Source of the DNA: a virus
Strand: one strand, 5' to 3'
Virus record (IMG/VR): IMGVR_UViG_3300044608_000635
Location: 1-49,233 of that record
DNA: 49,233 nt
The first letter of the stretch is position 1; every line of letters starts with the position of its first letter. The notes below the pieces were generated by a model. The model did no database searches, was not told the origin of the DNA, and saw nothing but the letters and a program-made list of their open reading frames with translations. Of the stretch, positions 29,801 through 39,006 are shown piece after piece. Both the position numbers and the translations under genes were made by a program.

Positions 29801-32610
29801 CCCATGGCGTAGTCAGCAAGCTTCTGGAAAAACTCCTTGGTCTTCTGGAAGATACGAGCCACGGCGCCGGCCGGTTGAAACTCACCACGCGTGTAGTACT
29901 CAAACGCCCGAGCAACACCTTCTTCAAGCTTGGTATCTTTGCTTTTGTTGCTGTAAATATCTTCAACCGTATAGCCATGATCCATGGGCCACTTGCGTTT
30001 AACCCAGTCACGCTCAGAAGCTTCCGACAGAATCCGCCACTCATCAGCAGTAAAGAGATTCATGGAACGCATAGCATGAATCACTTCATGGTGAAGTATT
30101 GTCTTTATCTGCTCTTTTGATTTGGCCCTGATCGATCCGGTTGTTTGAGCAAGGTCTATAGCAATTCGCATCAATCTACTAACAGCGACAACCTTTGTTG
30201 CATCCGCTGGATCTTGCTTGGTTCGCGTAAGCATCTGACCAAGCTCATAACCGTTTTTAACTTTCTTCGGCCGTATTAATTCAAGGTCAAGATCCTTCAG
30301 TCCAAGCGCATCCATCTCCGCCCGGAGGGTGTCGAACATGTCACGTTCTTCTTGGGTAGCACCCTTGAAGATGACTGGCTTCTTGGTAGGCGCAGGCGTA
30401 ACCGCTGGCGTAACCTTCGGGACTTGCGTTACCTGTGGCGCAGCCTGTGTTGGTGCAGGCGTTACCGGTGGTACGGTTACCTTGGGCGTACTAGGTTGGG
30501 CGGTAACTTTGCTAGGTCCAGCAACTCCCGCTTGGCCTTCAGGGACAGCTTGTCCCACTTTTGTAGGAATTGCTGCTTGCTCGGCTTCGAGGGTTGCTCT
30601 GCGCTGCTCATCGGCTGCTTCGGCGATTCGGACGTTGGCTTCGAGTTCATCGTAATACTCTCTGATAATCGGTAGGATTTGATCTAGCTGATAATCAATT
30701 GTTTCTAGTTCTTCCTTCGTTTGATTGCTAAGGAAGTCGCCGCTAGCTAGACGATCTTTAATCTCATTAGCCGCCTGAACTTCAAGCGTCGGATCATTCT
30801 TAAGGTTAAAGCTTTGCAGTTCTGAAGGTAGCCAAGCATCAAGATCGCCGTCTTTGACAAGCAGATCAAGACCTTTGTAATTTTTGTTTGCCGGGTTTCC
30901 TGCCAGTGTACGTAGCTGTCTATCAGGTGAGGCATCCTTAATATCATCGTAAGAGATGCGGCCCTTAACTGCCGTCCACAAACTCTGTCCACCCTTCTCA
31001 ACTTCTTTTCTTCTTGCAAGTAATTCTGCTTCGTAATCCAAAGCAGCCTGTATATCTTCTGGGACTGGAGCCGGACCTTGTTGTGGCGGTGGTTCTACAA
31101 ACTCTGGTGGTCCGGGTTGTGGTGTAGGTGCTGGCGTAACAGGAGGTACTGTCACCGCTTCCGTTGGTGCAGGTAGTGCTTGCGTGACCTGTGGCGCAGC
31201 AGGTGGTGTTACTGGCGGTGTAGGTGGAGCACCGGTCAATACTGGCGGTGTAACTTGGGGCAACGCTTGCGTCACTTGTGGCGCTGGTTGCGGTGCGGCC
31301 TGTGGTGCCGGAGTTACTTGCGGTAATGCTAACTGACCCTGTGGCGGAGCAACTGGCGCAGATGTGATCTGAGGAACCGTTGGCTGTGTCGTAGCTGGTA
31401 ACGATACCTGTGGCGCAGCCTCTGTGACTTGTGGCACAGCCTGTTGTGTGACCGGTGGCGTAACAGGCGGAATGGTTTGTTGCGGTGCAACACCTTGCTG
31501 CGGTGCAACAGGGGGAGCTACTGGTGGTACTTGCGGGGGCGCTTCCGTAATTACGCCACGTGGCGTAATTACATCTGGAGGTGCTTGCTCTGGTCTGGTC
31601 TGTCGTCCTGCGGCACCAATCAATCCAGGACCAAATCCAGCGGCTGCACCACCGGCAAAAGAGTTAATGTATTTGTTTAAGTTCTCTGGGGAAAAGACTT
31701 GATAATTCTCATCAATTACTTTAATCGCTGCGTTATTGATGATGTCCTGCGTGGCTTCGGTTAGACCTTCTTGTGCAGCAACGCCTGTGGCACGAGCACC
31801 AATGCGTGCAGCAACCGTACCAAGGCCAGCCTTTTCGCTTGCCTTCTCAACAAGCTTCATACGCCCATATGCACCCAGGTCACCAAGGATCTTACTCGGC
31901 ACATAGCTTTCAATGAATGAATTAACCAGACCTGTGGCCAAGGCTAACCCTGGTTCCATGCGGTTAGTTTCTTCAAAGACATTCCTAAACGATTCAGGTG
32001 CTGTCTGTGCATAGGATGTGCTCATCATGGCCAGACCGACACGGCCTTGCATAGCATCCTGTGCCGCTTGCTGACCGATACGCTCAGCGATCTCACGCGT
32101 GGCACCACCACGTAGTGCTGTCTCTGCTGCTTCCTGTGCAATCTTCCTTGCTGCTGTGCGCCCTGTGGCGGCGGCTACACCACCCGGTAGTAGAGCAGAT
32201 GCAATACTCGGTAGTCCTTCGCCAGCCTTCTCGACAGCAAAGCCTAGGTACTCGCCTGGGCCTTGGAGCTTGGTGACATCACGATATTGAGTAGGAAGCG
32301 CTTCTTCAATTTGAGCGTATTTCTGTGCGCCTTTTTCAAGGAACTCACGGGCCTTGTCTTCTACCCCGCCAAAGCCAAGTTTGGCAAGTCCTGCAAGACC
32401 TAACGCTGGAAGATCGTAGCCTGCGCCCACGAGCATTTGCTGAGCGCCACGGCTTAGGGCTGACTTGAATACACCGCCTATGCCTGAAGGACCCGGTGTC
32501 TGTACACCAGCGACGGTATACAAACCTTTGATTACATTACGTAGCTCTTCGTCAGAAAGCGTATCCGGGACACTGTATCGGCCCAGGTTTGGGACATCAA
32601 TAACAGGCAT
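26818..32610 (-). CDS. Giant internal virion/polyvalent protein with zinc-protease motif
   Basis: 1930 residues, the largest gene here. The N-terminus (MPVIDVPNLGRYSVPDTLSDEEL) and Ala-rich helices precede a Pro/Val/Thr linker (about 345-560, and about 710-760) with many VTPP repeats and the palindrome copy (about 347-354). HHEVIHAMR (841-845 is HEXXH) with LEEGVARAFEYY (Glu896/897) looks like a gluzincin. A helical C-terminal half holds a hydrophobic stretch (ILFMTGLFAGYEGLPLFWVIEGVMNAM). Probably an ejection protein that enters the host with the DNA; the protease role is inference. Confidence 0.75.
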   Translation of the reverse strand: MPVIDVPNLGRYSVPDTLSDEELRNVIKGLYTVAGVQTPGPSGIGGVFKSALSRGAQQMLVGAGYDLPALGLAGLAKLGFGGVEDKAREFLEKGAQKYAQIEEALPTQYRDVTKLQGPGEYLGFAVEKAGEGLPSIASALLPGGVAAATGRTAARKIAQEAAETALRGGATREIAERIGQQAAQDAMQGRVGLAMMSTSYAQTAPESFRNVFEETNRMEPGLALATGLVNSFIESYVPSKILGDLGAYGRMKLVEKASEKAGLGTVAARIGARATGVAAQEGLTEATQDIINNAAIKVIDENYQVFSPENLNKYINSFAGGAAAGFGPGLIGAAGRQTRPEQAPPDVITPRGVITEAPPQVPPVAPPVAPQQGVAPQQTIPPVTPPVTQQAVPQVTEAAPQVSLPATTQPTVPQITSAPVAPPQGQLALPQVTPAPQAAPQPAPQVTQALPQVTPPVLTGAPPTPPVTPPAAPQVTQALPAPTEAVTVPPVTPAPTPQPGPPEFVEPPPQQGPAPVPEDIQAALDYEAELLARRKEVEKGGQSLWTAVKGRISYDDIKDASPDRQLRTLAGNPANKNYKGLDLLVKDGDLDAWLPSELQSFNLKNDPTLEVQAANEIKDRLASGDFLSNQTKEELETIDYQLDQILPIIREYYDELEANVRIAEAADEQRRATLEAEQAAIPTKVGQAVPEGQAGVAGPSKVTAQPSTPKVTVPPVTPAPTQAAPQVTQVPKVTPAVTPAPTKKPVIFKGATQEERDMFDTLRAEMDALGLKDLDLELIRPKKVKNGYELGQMLTRTKQDPADATKVVAVSRLMRIAIDLAQTTGSIRAKSKEQIKTILHHEVIHAMRSMNLFTADEWRILSEASERDWVKRKWPMDHGYTVEDIYSNKSKDTKLEEGVARAFEYYTRGEFQPAGAVARIFQKTKEFFQKLADYAMGLGITESEAEIFERILSGEIGSRLRKDQTLYKVPYDKANIEQVSQEDLNTTAETENIIFDSAMLNIEPEQSMNNLVKSGPEFKDIKDNARNYVKDLATDKADILLSAFNLRQLGELAEKVLPQVKTFYRTVNDMLAFRDTRVTKAADIAKGWVAFRDKNPKLAAILSDVMHDATILGMDPDTKLDEIKQGAAQAKLFPEGKSPNQVLADNWATVSANPEALKIYREVRDYYGESLKLYEDALAQRIKESIEDDRQKTVALLKLEEEFNKIRGTGPYFPLARFGDYWVSFKTINDEGKQVPEYYMFESRSDQRKFEDELRKANVSFKSGVKTREMLGAGVPMTGFMREMMGLVDGMGGDKEALKDNIWQLFLTMQPDLSARKHFIHRKKVAGYSTDALRAFAETSFHGAYHLARVKYNGRLESIVLDANRHKTANPSIEADRYFDELLRRQKWVNAPEDVNNFTSWATSFSFLYFLTAPASALVNIAQTPMVAFPYLGGKFGFGRAFSELSTASKQFFASGIGKDKGFYDVIRTLKERAEEKGISDKERRARKEELAAMQQLYEDGTLNRTQTLSLAGLAERPTDVLQGGIGSVMKSKAFNTTEKVTYALGYAFNQAEVFNRQITALAAYRLAKQKGMPPDLALQTAKDIVNETHFEYTNATKPRFMQGPTARIIFQFKNYAQQMTVLLVRTLKDSLAGADEETKREARARLTGILFMTGLFAGYEGLPLFWVIEGVMNAMFDDEDEPYDFVNSAKNNIADMFGSNAARILSKGAVSEILGGDIANRVSMNGMWFRDANRSADEVESFKQFVIDLTGPFVGIGVNVADGIKKINDGNTYRGIEAMLPPVLKDFMKVGRMATEGATTLRGDPIVGEVSTWGLFLQALGFTPVDVARGYEAMGEIKGMESDAERRRKRLLQQASLAQINGDYSAFAEIYEKIERYNSKNPENPITQESIKRSLSQRVKDSERAVRGMIVSPKREYLLEEARYLGEEE
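31547..31572. repeat. CACGTG-centred palindrome, copy 4 (in giant virion gene)
   Basis: Perfect 26-bp palindrome, one base longer on each side than copies 2 and 3. Read on the minus strand as VITPRGVI at the start of the Pro-rich linker, flanked by PPD and TEAPP. Confidence 0.95.
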
Positions 32611-32618
32611 GACGCCTC

Positions 32619-34151
32619 CTAGCGCGGTTTACCTAGGTTCGATAGTATTTGTAATAGCTGTGGTGTCAACTGTGCAACGCCAGTCTCTCCGCCGTATGGC
32701 GTATACCTACGCTCATACTTATTGAGAATCCTTTGTTGCTCTGCTTCAAATGCCGCCATCTCTTTAGGATCTTGACGCCAATCTGTCTTACGCTTTCCTT
32801 TAACCGGAAAGAACATACTGGCTTCATCATCAAACCGCTTCTCAAGCGCATTCAATTCTGGCTGTGCCGCAGTAACCGCCTCTTGGCGGATCTTGCTTAG
32901 GTCGCTAAATTTAGGACCGCCCTTCTCGCCAGCACCGGCACCTGTCTTTTTAGGCGTCATGAGATCTTGCATGGCACCCATTACACCAAGCTTGCCCATC
33001 TTGGCTTTGTTCTCCGCCTCAATCTTCTTCTCTTGATAGGATGCAACTTCCTCAGCGTACTTCTTGGCGCTTTCGTAATCCTTGCGCTTGACCGCATCCT
33101 TGTACTGCTCATTGGCAAGGCGTGCCTTGAGCGCCATGGTCTTGGCGTCTTTGTTAGCAGCCTCAGTACCCATCTTGCTTTCTTCGTAACCACCAAGAAT
33201 ACCTGCAAGACCAGCACCAAAGTCACGGCCGGTATAACCTAATCCACGGATTCCTGCCTGCATAAACGCACGGCGCCGGGCTTCTTCAGGTGATACCTGT
33301 TGACCAACCTCTGCGGCTAACTGCTCTGCTAATGGGCTAACCTTGTCCGGGAACTTAGCCGCCATGTACTTCTCTTCTTCCTCTGCCGCCTTACGCCTTT
33401 CGGCTGGTGACATAGGCATGACCGCAGCAGGAATATATTCCTTGGCCAATTTCTCCAGGCCTTTAAGATCAACTGGTGCCGCAGCAGGGGCAGCTTGTTG
33501 TGGTTGTTGCAAAGCCATCAACTGCTTGATAAGCGCATTCATGTCAGGCTGTTGCTCGGTAGGTTTTGCTGGCTGTGCCGGCGCTGCTGCTGTTGGAGCA
33601 GGCTTTGTTGCTTCCGGGTTTTGTTGAGCAAGTCGTTGCGCCTGTTCCGTTGCGCCCGCTTGCAGAAGGAACTGATAGCGATTACGGTCTTCTTCTAACT
33701 TACGCTCTCTCAATATTCTTTGACGGCGTTCCTCATCTGCCGCCAATGCACCGGGATCAGAACCACCAAACTCCGGTCCAACCCCACCCGCAAAGAACGC
33801 CACTGGTCCGCCTTGCGCCATGCCAGGAACTAATGCACCTAGCCCTGCTTCTGGTTGCATGGGTTGCTGCATTTCAGGTTGCATTTGCGGTTGACCCATG
33901 GGCGCCATAGGCTGACCCATAAGTTGTTGCTGCAACTGATCGACCACCGGGCCCGAAGGCTTTTGCTGGCTTGCTTCAAAGTCCTTGCGTACACGAAGAC
34001 GGCGATCCATTTCTGCTGCCGCCACAAGGGCTAGCTTAGGATCATTGCGATAACGTGGAAGCTCTTCGTCAGGAAAGTTCTTGAAGATATCCATCGCCTC
34101 CAGAATGTTGATATCTGGGGCGAGCCCTGGTTGAGCCATCGTCGTTGTCAT
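32619..34151 (-). CDS. Virion protein, Gln/Pro/Ala-rich
   Basis: 510 residues. Low-complexity Gln/Pro/Met (about 80-140) and Ala/Pro (about 190-260) regions alternate with helices; the C-terminal half is coiled coil (EQYKDAVKRKDYESAKKYAEEVASYQEKKIEAE). A hydrophobic ALVPGMAQGGPVAFFAGG patch occurs near 105. Such proteins near the giant ejection protein are usually internal virion or ejection proteins. Role inferred from context. Confidence 0.6.
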   Translation of the reverse strand: MTTTMAQPGLAPDINILEAMDIFKNFPDEELPRYRNDPKLALVAAAEMDRRLRVRKDFEASQQKPSGPVVDQLQQQLMGQPMAPMGQPQMQPEMQQPMQPEAGLGALVPGMAQGGPVAFFAGGVGPEFGGSDPGALAADEERRQRILRERKLEEDRNRYQFLLQAGATEQAQRLAQQNPEATKPAPTAAAPAQPAKPTEQQPDMNALIKQLMALQQPQQAAPAAAPVDLKGLEKLAKEYIPAAVMPMSPAERRKAAEEEEKYMAAKFPDKVSPLAEQLAAEVGQQVSPEEARRRAFMQAGIRGLGYTGRDFGAGLAGILGGYEESKMGTEAANKDAKTMALKARLANEQYKDAVKRKDYESAKKYAEEVASYQEKKIEAENKAKMGKLGVMGAMQDLMTPKKTGAGAGEKGGPKFSDLSKIRQEAVTAAQPELNALEKRFDDEASMFFPVKGKRKTDWRQDPKEMAAFEAEQQRILNKYERRYTPYGGETGVAQLTPQLLQILSNLGKPR

Positions 34152-34897
34152 CGTAGTCCTCCGTACATCAATCCTGCCAGCCCAAGCGTCTGAACAAACG
34201 GATTAGCCGGCGCGTTGTAGTACGACTGGGTTGGTGTTTGCGGTAATCCAAAGATGATGGACTTGTAAGCCTCTGCCTGTTGCTGTGGATAGGTGCGCTG
34301 CTTCTCAAACTCTTGGTACATGAGATCAAGATCACGCTGCCTACGGGCTTCATCTGCCAAACCAAGCTGCTGCAAGGTCTGGGCTTTTTGCTGTTGCGTA
34401 GCAAGGTCCTGTTGATACAACTGGCCGGCTTTGTCAAATGCTTGTGCCGAACCCTGCATCTGAATGTTACTTAACTGCTGGCCAAGATTCCTCATGGCCT
34501 CTGATTCCATGATCGCCTGACGCGATCCGCCAAACGCACCGCGAGATGCTGCTTGGCTGCGAAGATTCGATAGCCCTGTTTGGTAATCACGAAGCGCACC
34601 TTGTTTGGCAACATCCGTGACAGCCTGTTGGTACGGATTCATGTAGGCCTGCATCACGCCTACGTTCTGTCCGCCCACATTCACGCTACCAAGAAGCCCA
34701 GGCATACTGGCTGTTTGCTGTGCTGCTTCAACACCTTGTTGATAAAGACCAGAAGTCTCAGCCGTCCTTGGCATGGTGTATGGCGTATATGGGGTGTACG
34801 CCATCTGCTGACCCATGCGATATAGGTCAGAAATATAGGGGAGTTGATACTCCGGTGCGCTTGCGGTAACGGTTGTTGAAGGTCCGCCCAGGCTCAT
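34148..34897 (-). CDS. Virion protein, Gln-rich helical
   Basis: 249 residues. Tyr/Pro start (PYTPYTPYTMP), then helical Gln/Ala/Gly-rich sequence (NLRSQAASRGAFGGSRQAIMESEAMRNLGQQL). Small Gln-rich proteins with an AxRGxFGGSRQ motif are found beside tail and ejection genes in environmental podoviruses. Coupled to both neighbours by ATGA overlaps. Confidence 0.6.
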   Translation of the reverse strand: MSLGGPSTTVTASAPEYQLPYISDLYRMGQQMAYTPYTPYTMPRTAETSGLYQQGVEAAQQTASMPGLLGSVNVGGQNVGVMQAYMNPYQQAVTDVAKQGALRDYQTGLSNLRSQAASRGAFGGSRQAIMESEAMRNLGQQLSNIQMQGSAQAFDKAGQLYQQDLATQQQKAQTLQQLGLADEARRQRDLDLMYQEFEKQRTYPQQQAEAYKSIIFGLPQTPTQSYYNAPANPFVQTLGLAGLMYGGLR

Positions 34898-35262
34898 TTG
34901 ACCACCTCTTCAGTTAAGACCACGCCCTTTTCTTGCATGTTAAATACACGCCTCCATCCAGGCCGTCCTTGAATCGTAATTGCATCACATCCAGCTTTCT
35001 TTGCATACCATCTCACAGCAGGAGCAAAGGCAAGCTTGAGTTCTTCTAAGTCACCACCGGCAAGCCAGCAGTTATAAATTCGTTTCTGCGGGAATACCCG
35101 AATCTCTGCAACCACAGCAGCCTCAAGACCCGGCAGGAAGATTGCCTCGCCTTTAAGTACCGCTTGCTTTACATCATCTAACGAAAACAAATTACCCGCA
35201 TGATCAAGCGCAGCCTGTAGCCATGGACTACAACGTGCCCACTCTTGATCAAACGGTGTCAT
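34894..35262 (-). CDS. GNAT-like small virion protein
   Basis: 122 residues. The strand-helix order, with AVVAEIRVFPQKRIYNCWLAGGDLEELKLAFAPAVRWYAKKAGCDAITIQGRPGWRRV, resembles the phage GNAT-like family that includes internal core proteins of T7-like phages. The acetyl-CoA binding loop is poor, so a structural rather than enzymatic role is likely. Confidence 0.6.
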   Translation of the reverse strand: MTPFDQEWARCSPWLQAALDHAGNLFSLDDVKQAVLKGEAIFLPGLEAAVVAEIRVFPQKRIYNCWLAGGDLEELKLAFAPAVRWYAKKAGCDAITIQGRPGWRRVFNMQEKGVVLTEEVVK

Positions 35263-36206
35263 GCAGGCATGACCTTTTTAGGATTGACCGCAGGAGGTTG
35301 TTCTTTCGTACCATGGCGGGACTTACGTACCCGATCCATCATTTCATACAACGCCTCTGCACCTGCATCTGATGACCCATTACCAAGATCCGATACAACG
35401 TCCGCAGGAATTACAAACTCGTTGCGAGCAAGACGGGCAGGCTGACCATTGCCTGTTTCACCGCCTTCAATAAAGGCATGAATATCATCTGACATGCCAT
35501 CGCCAGGTCCACGCAGGTACCGACCCTCGCTAATCTCGCCGCCATGTGCGTATCCAACCAACAGATCATCCACAGAGCCACCATAAGCCATACCTCCGCC
35601 TGATGTATCGGTTCCGCCGGATACTGTACTGTTACCACCAGTTACTGTATCCGTTCCTGCCGTTGAACCAAACTGAATGCCTGGTTGCGGACCCAACGAC
35701 TGATATAGACGCTCAAGACCTTGTGAGTAGCCTTGTTGCCCCGCAGCAATTTCTTCTGGCGTAGGACCATAACGCTTAGCCGCTTCGGTTGGATTGAATT
35801 GAAATGGATTGGGATTAAAGAATAATGGCAAGCCAACCATAGGCTGGTAGATGTTTTGGCCCGATGCAGACTGTCTTGGCGCCGGTTGTGGAGGAAGCAT
35901 GGGAGCAGTAAGTGCGCGGTTATATACAGGCGCTTCTTTATACACAGGCATCTTTACGGCGGGAGGCCTGTTATTCAAAGCAGACACAAGCGATGCAAGA
36001 CCAAAACCTAATGTAGCCAAAGCTTTGTCGCCACTCGTGGCAGATCCCGATAGGAATCTTGAAAGAATGTTATTGCCAAAGAGCGATGAAAAGTCCGGCG
36101 AATATTCCGATGTGCTTCCATACGTACCGCCTTCAATAAGCGCGTCTGTAGGATCTGTATCTGGAAGGCTTGATACATCACTTAAATCTAAAATTGAGTC
36201 CGCCAT
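35259..36206 (-). CDS. Virion protein with conserved C-terminal FVIPADVV motif
   Basis: 315 residues. Pro/Gly/Ser-rich N-terminal half; the C-terminal part has GRYLRGPGDGMSDDIHAFIEGG, ARLARNEFVIPADVVSDLGNGSSDAGA and MDRVRKSRHG. This block is well conserved in environmental phage virion genes next to internal proteins. Role unknown. Confidence 0.6.
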   Translation of the reverse strand: MADSILDLSDVSSLPDTDPTDALIEGGTYGSTSEYSPDFSSLFGNNILSRFLSGSATSGDKALATLGFGLASLVSALNNRPPAVKMPVYKEAPVYNRALTAPMLPPQPAPRQSASGQNIYQPMVGLPLFFNPNPFQFNPTEAAKRYGPTPEEIAAGQQGYSQGLERLYQSLGPQPGIQFGSTAGTDTVTGGNSTVSGGTDTSGGGMAYGGSVDDLLVGYAHGGEISEGRYLRGPGDGMSDDIHAFIEGGETGNGQPARLARNEFVIPADVVSDLGNGSSDAGAEALYEMMDRVRKSRHGTKEQPPAVNPKKVMPA

Positions 36207-36217
36207 AATCTTCTCCG

Positions 36218-36862
36218 CTATGGAGGTGTAGGCCGGGGATCCGGCAAAGGTGCTATGAAGTTTACCGCCATTACACCTGACGGTATACCTGGATGAGGTG
36301 ATGTTGCAGCTACTGCATCAAGACGTACGTTTGTGTCAGTCGTTGCTATCTCTAATTCAAGATATTCACCGGCATCAAGGTCGATATTAAAGTTCCAGCT
36401 TATCTCTGTGTATTCGTTATTAGCCGACAACGTGTACGCATGGGTTGAGTACCCGATGGCTATATCGTTTCTTTTGATCCACAGGAATACGTCTTTTGCA
36501 CTGGAGTTAGTGCTTAATAACTGGCCTGAATACTGAAAGTTGTAGATGCCGCCAACAGATACCTGTATTTTTGATGTACTTCCAGATGCTAACGCCACTG
36601 CGTTATTCAAATAAGTGGCATTGAAAACCACGGGATACGCTGTATTTGTGGCGCCAAATGTTTGATCTGCGGTATTGAAAAACAAACCATTGGGGCAGTC
36701 TACGAACTGACCACCGTTTGGCCCAAGCAAATACTGTGTTATATGACTTAGCCGATTAAAGTACAGCCTTAGTGCGTTATTAAATTGTTCTTGATATTGG
36801 CCATTCCATTGTGGCGGCGCATAAGGTAGGTTTGGCGGCTGAGGACTATCAAGATAACTCAT
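36218..36862 (-). CDS. Beta-rich virion protein (C1q/TNF-like)
   Basis: 214 residues. After a helical N-terminus (QWNGQYQEQFNNALRLYFNRLSHI) a beta-sandwich-like C-terminal domain follows: SKIQVSVGGIYNFQYSGQLLS, DVFLWIKRND, GEYLELEIATTDTNVRLDA. This order is typical of C1q/TNF-like phage tail or head fibres. It may be a spike or tail appendage. Confidence 0.65.
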   Translation of the reverse strand: MSYLDSPQPPNLPYAPPQWNGQYQEQFNNALRLYFNRLSHITQYLLGPNGGQFVDCPNGLFFNTADQTFGATNTAYPVVFNATYLNNAVALASGSTSKIQVSVGGIYNFQYSGQLLSTNSSAKDVFLWIKRNDIAIGYSTHAYTLSANNEYTEISWNFNIDLDAGEYLELEIATTDTNVRLDAVAATSPHPGIPSGVMAVNFIAPLPDPRPTPP

Positions 36863-39006
36863 GCGCCCATCCCTGTCGCCCGGCCGTCCCCACGGATGTC
36901 AATTCTTGGTGCGCCAAGTTGCCATGCGCTACCTAGATCATTTGACTCCACTTTGAATATCATCTGCCTGCCACGAACTCTCACATAAACCTGACCAGTA
37001 AACTGCTCGATAGTTGTGGTCGATGTTCTTGCAACAGCCGCCGATGATGACCCGCCTAGTGACTGAGGACTGTTGTACCCAGAGCCAGCGTTCATCATAG
37101 GTATCAGTGTCATGGTTACCTGGGGATTGGTATTAAATGCGCTTGTGCCGTTGAACGTAATGTCCGGCAAGATGCGATATACAAATCCAAGATTGTGACC
37201 ATCTTGTATATCAAATTCTGCTGATTCTATGTAAGCATTAATAGGCTGAGGTACACCACTTACATTGTCGTCATTACCAAATTCATGGTTTACCAGGTTA
37301 TTACTGTAGGTTGCAGCGACTGGATAATCACGCAATCCTGCATCAACCCATGCCGTCCTGGCCATGGTTCCGTAATACCAAATACGCTCTAGGTAGTTGA
37401 ATACAACATAACGGTCAATGTCACTGCTATTTGCTGATGCGTAGAACCACCATATTTCATTGAACCCTTCATTAGTTCCTGAGAAGAACTGGAGGTACTG
37501 CGTCGTGTTTATGTCTTGATAAATGTATTTACGTAAATCACATTGCAGCGTTTGCACGCGACCGTCATACATATAAAACTTATCGACGCCCATCCAGAAT
37601 GCAACACCGGTGGCAACTGATACTGCGTTTGGACCTACGATTGATATGTTGTCACCCATCAATTGGGCGCCCCAAACCAATGGAGCCCCAAGGTACTGGA
37701 GCGAATACAGAGCCGTATCCGTCCATACTAATATCTCTTGGCGGGTTTGTGCTACCGCCATGATCTTTGATCCATGCGATAGTCTAAGAGACCCGGCTTG
37801 ATTAGCGGCAGTTGGAAGCCAGTCCGTTACTGACTCCTGATCTGCCCAACGAATCAGCATGGGATCTTGTACCGATGAACCTGTGTCGTTGGCGCCAAAA
37901 CAAAATACAAACCGATAGATGTCAGATACAAAAACAAGGTTCTGTATGGTTGGTGTGTCAGTTGCACCGGGTAATGTCTCAATATTTACGCCTCGCGTTG
38001 GAAGCCCATTGGTTGCATCCCAGTAATACACACCGCCACCACGTGGTCCAAATACAAGATCCTCGCCAAAGTTCATGGCAGACCAAAGCCTTAGTGCATC
38101 CGGTACAAACACCCCAACGCCACCCCACTTACCAGAACCCCATCCTCCAGCACCCCAACCAACTTGCGCAACTTGGCCGGCAGGTCCGATTGTTATTTGG
38201 TATTCCGCCCTGACCGCAGAACCACCGCCCGATGTTGTTGAGCTTGCAGCACTTGCTGCCGTTATGGTGTAAGCATTCGCTGTTGTGACGGTAATCTGAT
38301 ATTCGTTATTTAGATCCAGCCCCGCTACCGTTGTGGCCCCTGAAAACGTTACATAATCGCCCGTCTGGCCGCCATGTGCTGTAGCCGTAACGGTGACCGT
38401 TGTTGACCCGTTTGTTGTTGCAAATGGATTGGACCCAAGGAGAACGGCATCAATATAATACTCAGCCGTTACCGTTCCGCCGCCTGTTGCTGTACTTGAT
38501 GCTGCTGTCGTTGCAGTGATGACATACGTATTAGCATCAGTAATTGATGTAATAACGTGCCGAGTATTTAACTCCGCCGCAGGTATGCCACCTACCGTGG
38601 TCGCGCCTGAAAAATAAACAAGATCACCAGCAGCAGCACCATGTGATGTATCGCTTACCGAGATCGTTGCCGCACCATTGGTTGTGCTAAACGGGTTGGT
38701 CAGCGTAGCTGTGTAGTTGTACTGACGAATGGGCGTGATGTCGTTATATGCACCGCCGCTTTCAATATAATACTTATCGCTTGTGCCAAGGCCCATCAGG
38801 TTATTGGCTGTTAGCGTTACCCAGTTCCAGAGAGACCGGCATGTACCAAGAAACGTATTGACTGATATTCTTGCCCAGCCACCAATTTTCTCTGGCGTGC
38901 CTTGACGGAAGCGAACCTTGTCAGAGACATACCAACCCGCTTCATTGGTGTATCTTGTGTTTTCCCGATTGCATCCGGGTTTTGCTATGATTTTCGTCAG
39001 CGGCAT
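36859..39006 (-). CDS. Tail hub/nozzle-like protein
   Basis: 715 residues. 'LTKIIAKPGCNRENTRYTNEAGWYVSDKVRFRQGTPEKIGGW' is the opening of a widespread podovirus tail protein with propeller-like domains (DALRLWSAMNFGEDLVFGPRGGGVYYW). Two Thr/Ser-rich modules of about 75-80 residues (NPFSTTNG and NPFATTNG, each with VxFSGATTV) sit near 103-260 and repeat each other. Probably the tail hub or nozzle. The GIY-YIG gene begins 33 bp upstream on the other strand. Confidence 0.7.
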   Translation of the reverse strand: MPLTKIIAKPGCNRENTRYTNEAGWYVSDKVRFRQGTPEKIGGWARISVNTFLGTCRSLWNWVTLTANNLMGLGTSDKYYIESGGAYNDITPIRQYNYTATLTNPFSTTNGAATISVSDTSHGAAAGDLVYFSGATTVGGIPAAELNTRHVITSITDANTYVITATTAASSTATGGGTVTAEYYIDAVLLGSNPFATTNGSTTVTVTATAHGGQTGDYVTFSGATTVAGLDLNNEYQITVTTANAYTITAASAASSTTSGGGSAVRAEYQITIGPAGQVAQVGWGAGGWGSGKWGGVGVFVPDALRLWSAMNFGEDLVFGPRGGGVYYWDATNGLPTRGVNIETLPGATDTPTIQNLVFVSDIYRFVFCFGANDTGSSVQDPMLIRWADQESVTDWLPTAANQAGSLRLSHGSKIMAVAQTRQEILVWTDTALYSLQYLGAPLVWGAQLMGDNISIVGPNAVSVATGVAFWMGVDKFYMYDGRVQTLQCDLRKYIYQDINTTQYLQFFSGTNEGFNEIWWFYASANSSDIDRYVVFNYLERIWYYGTMARTAWVDAGLRDYPVAATYSNNLVNHEFGNDDNVSGVPQPINAYIESAEFDIQDGHNLGFVYRILPDITFNGTSAFNTNPQVTMTLIPMMNAGSGYNSPQSLGGSSSAAVARTSTTTIEQFTGQVYVRVRGRQMIFKVESNDLGSAWQLGAPRIDIRGDGRATGMGA

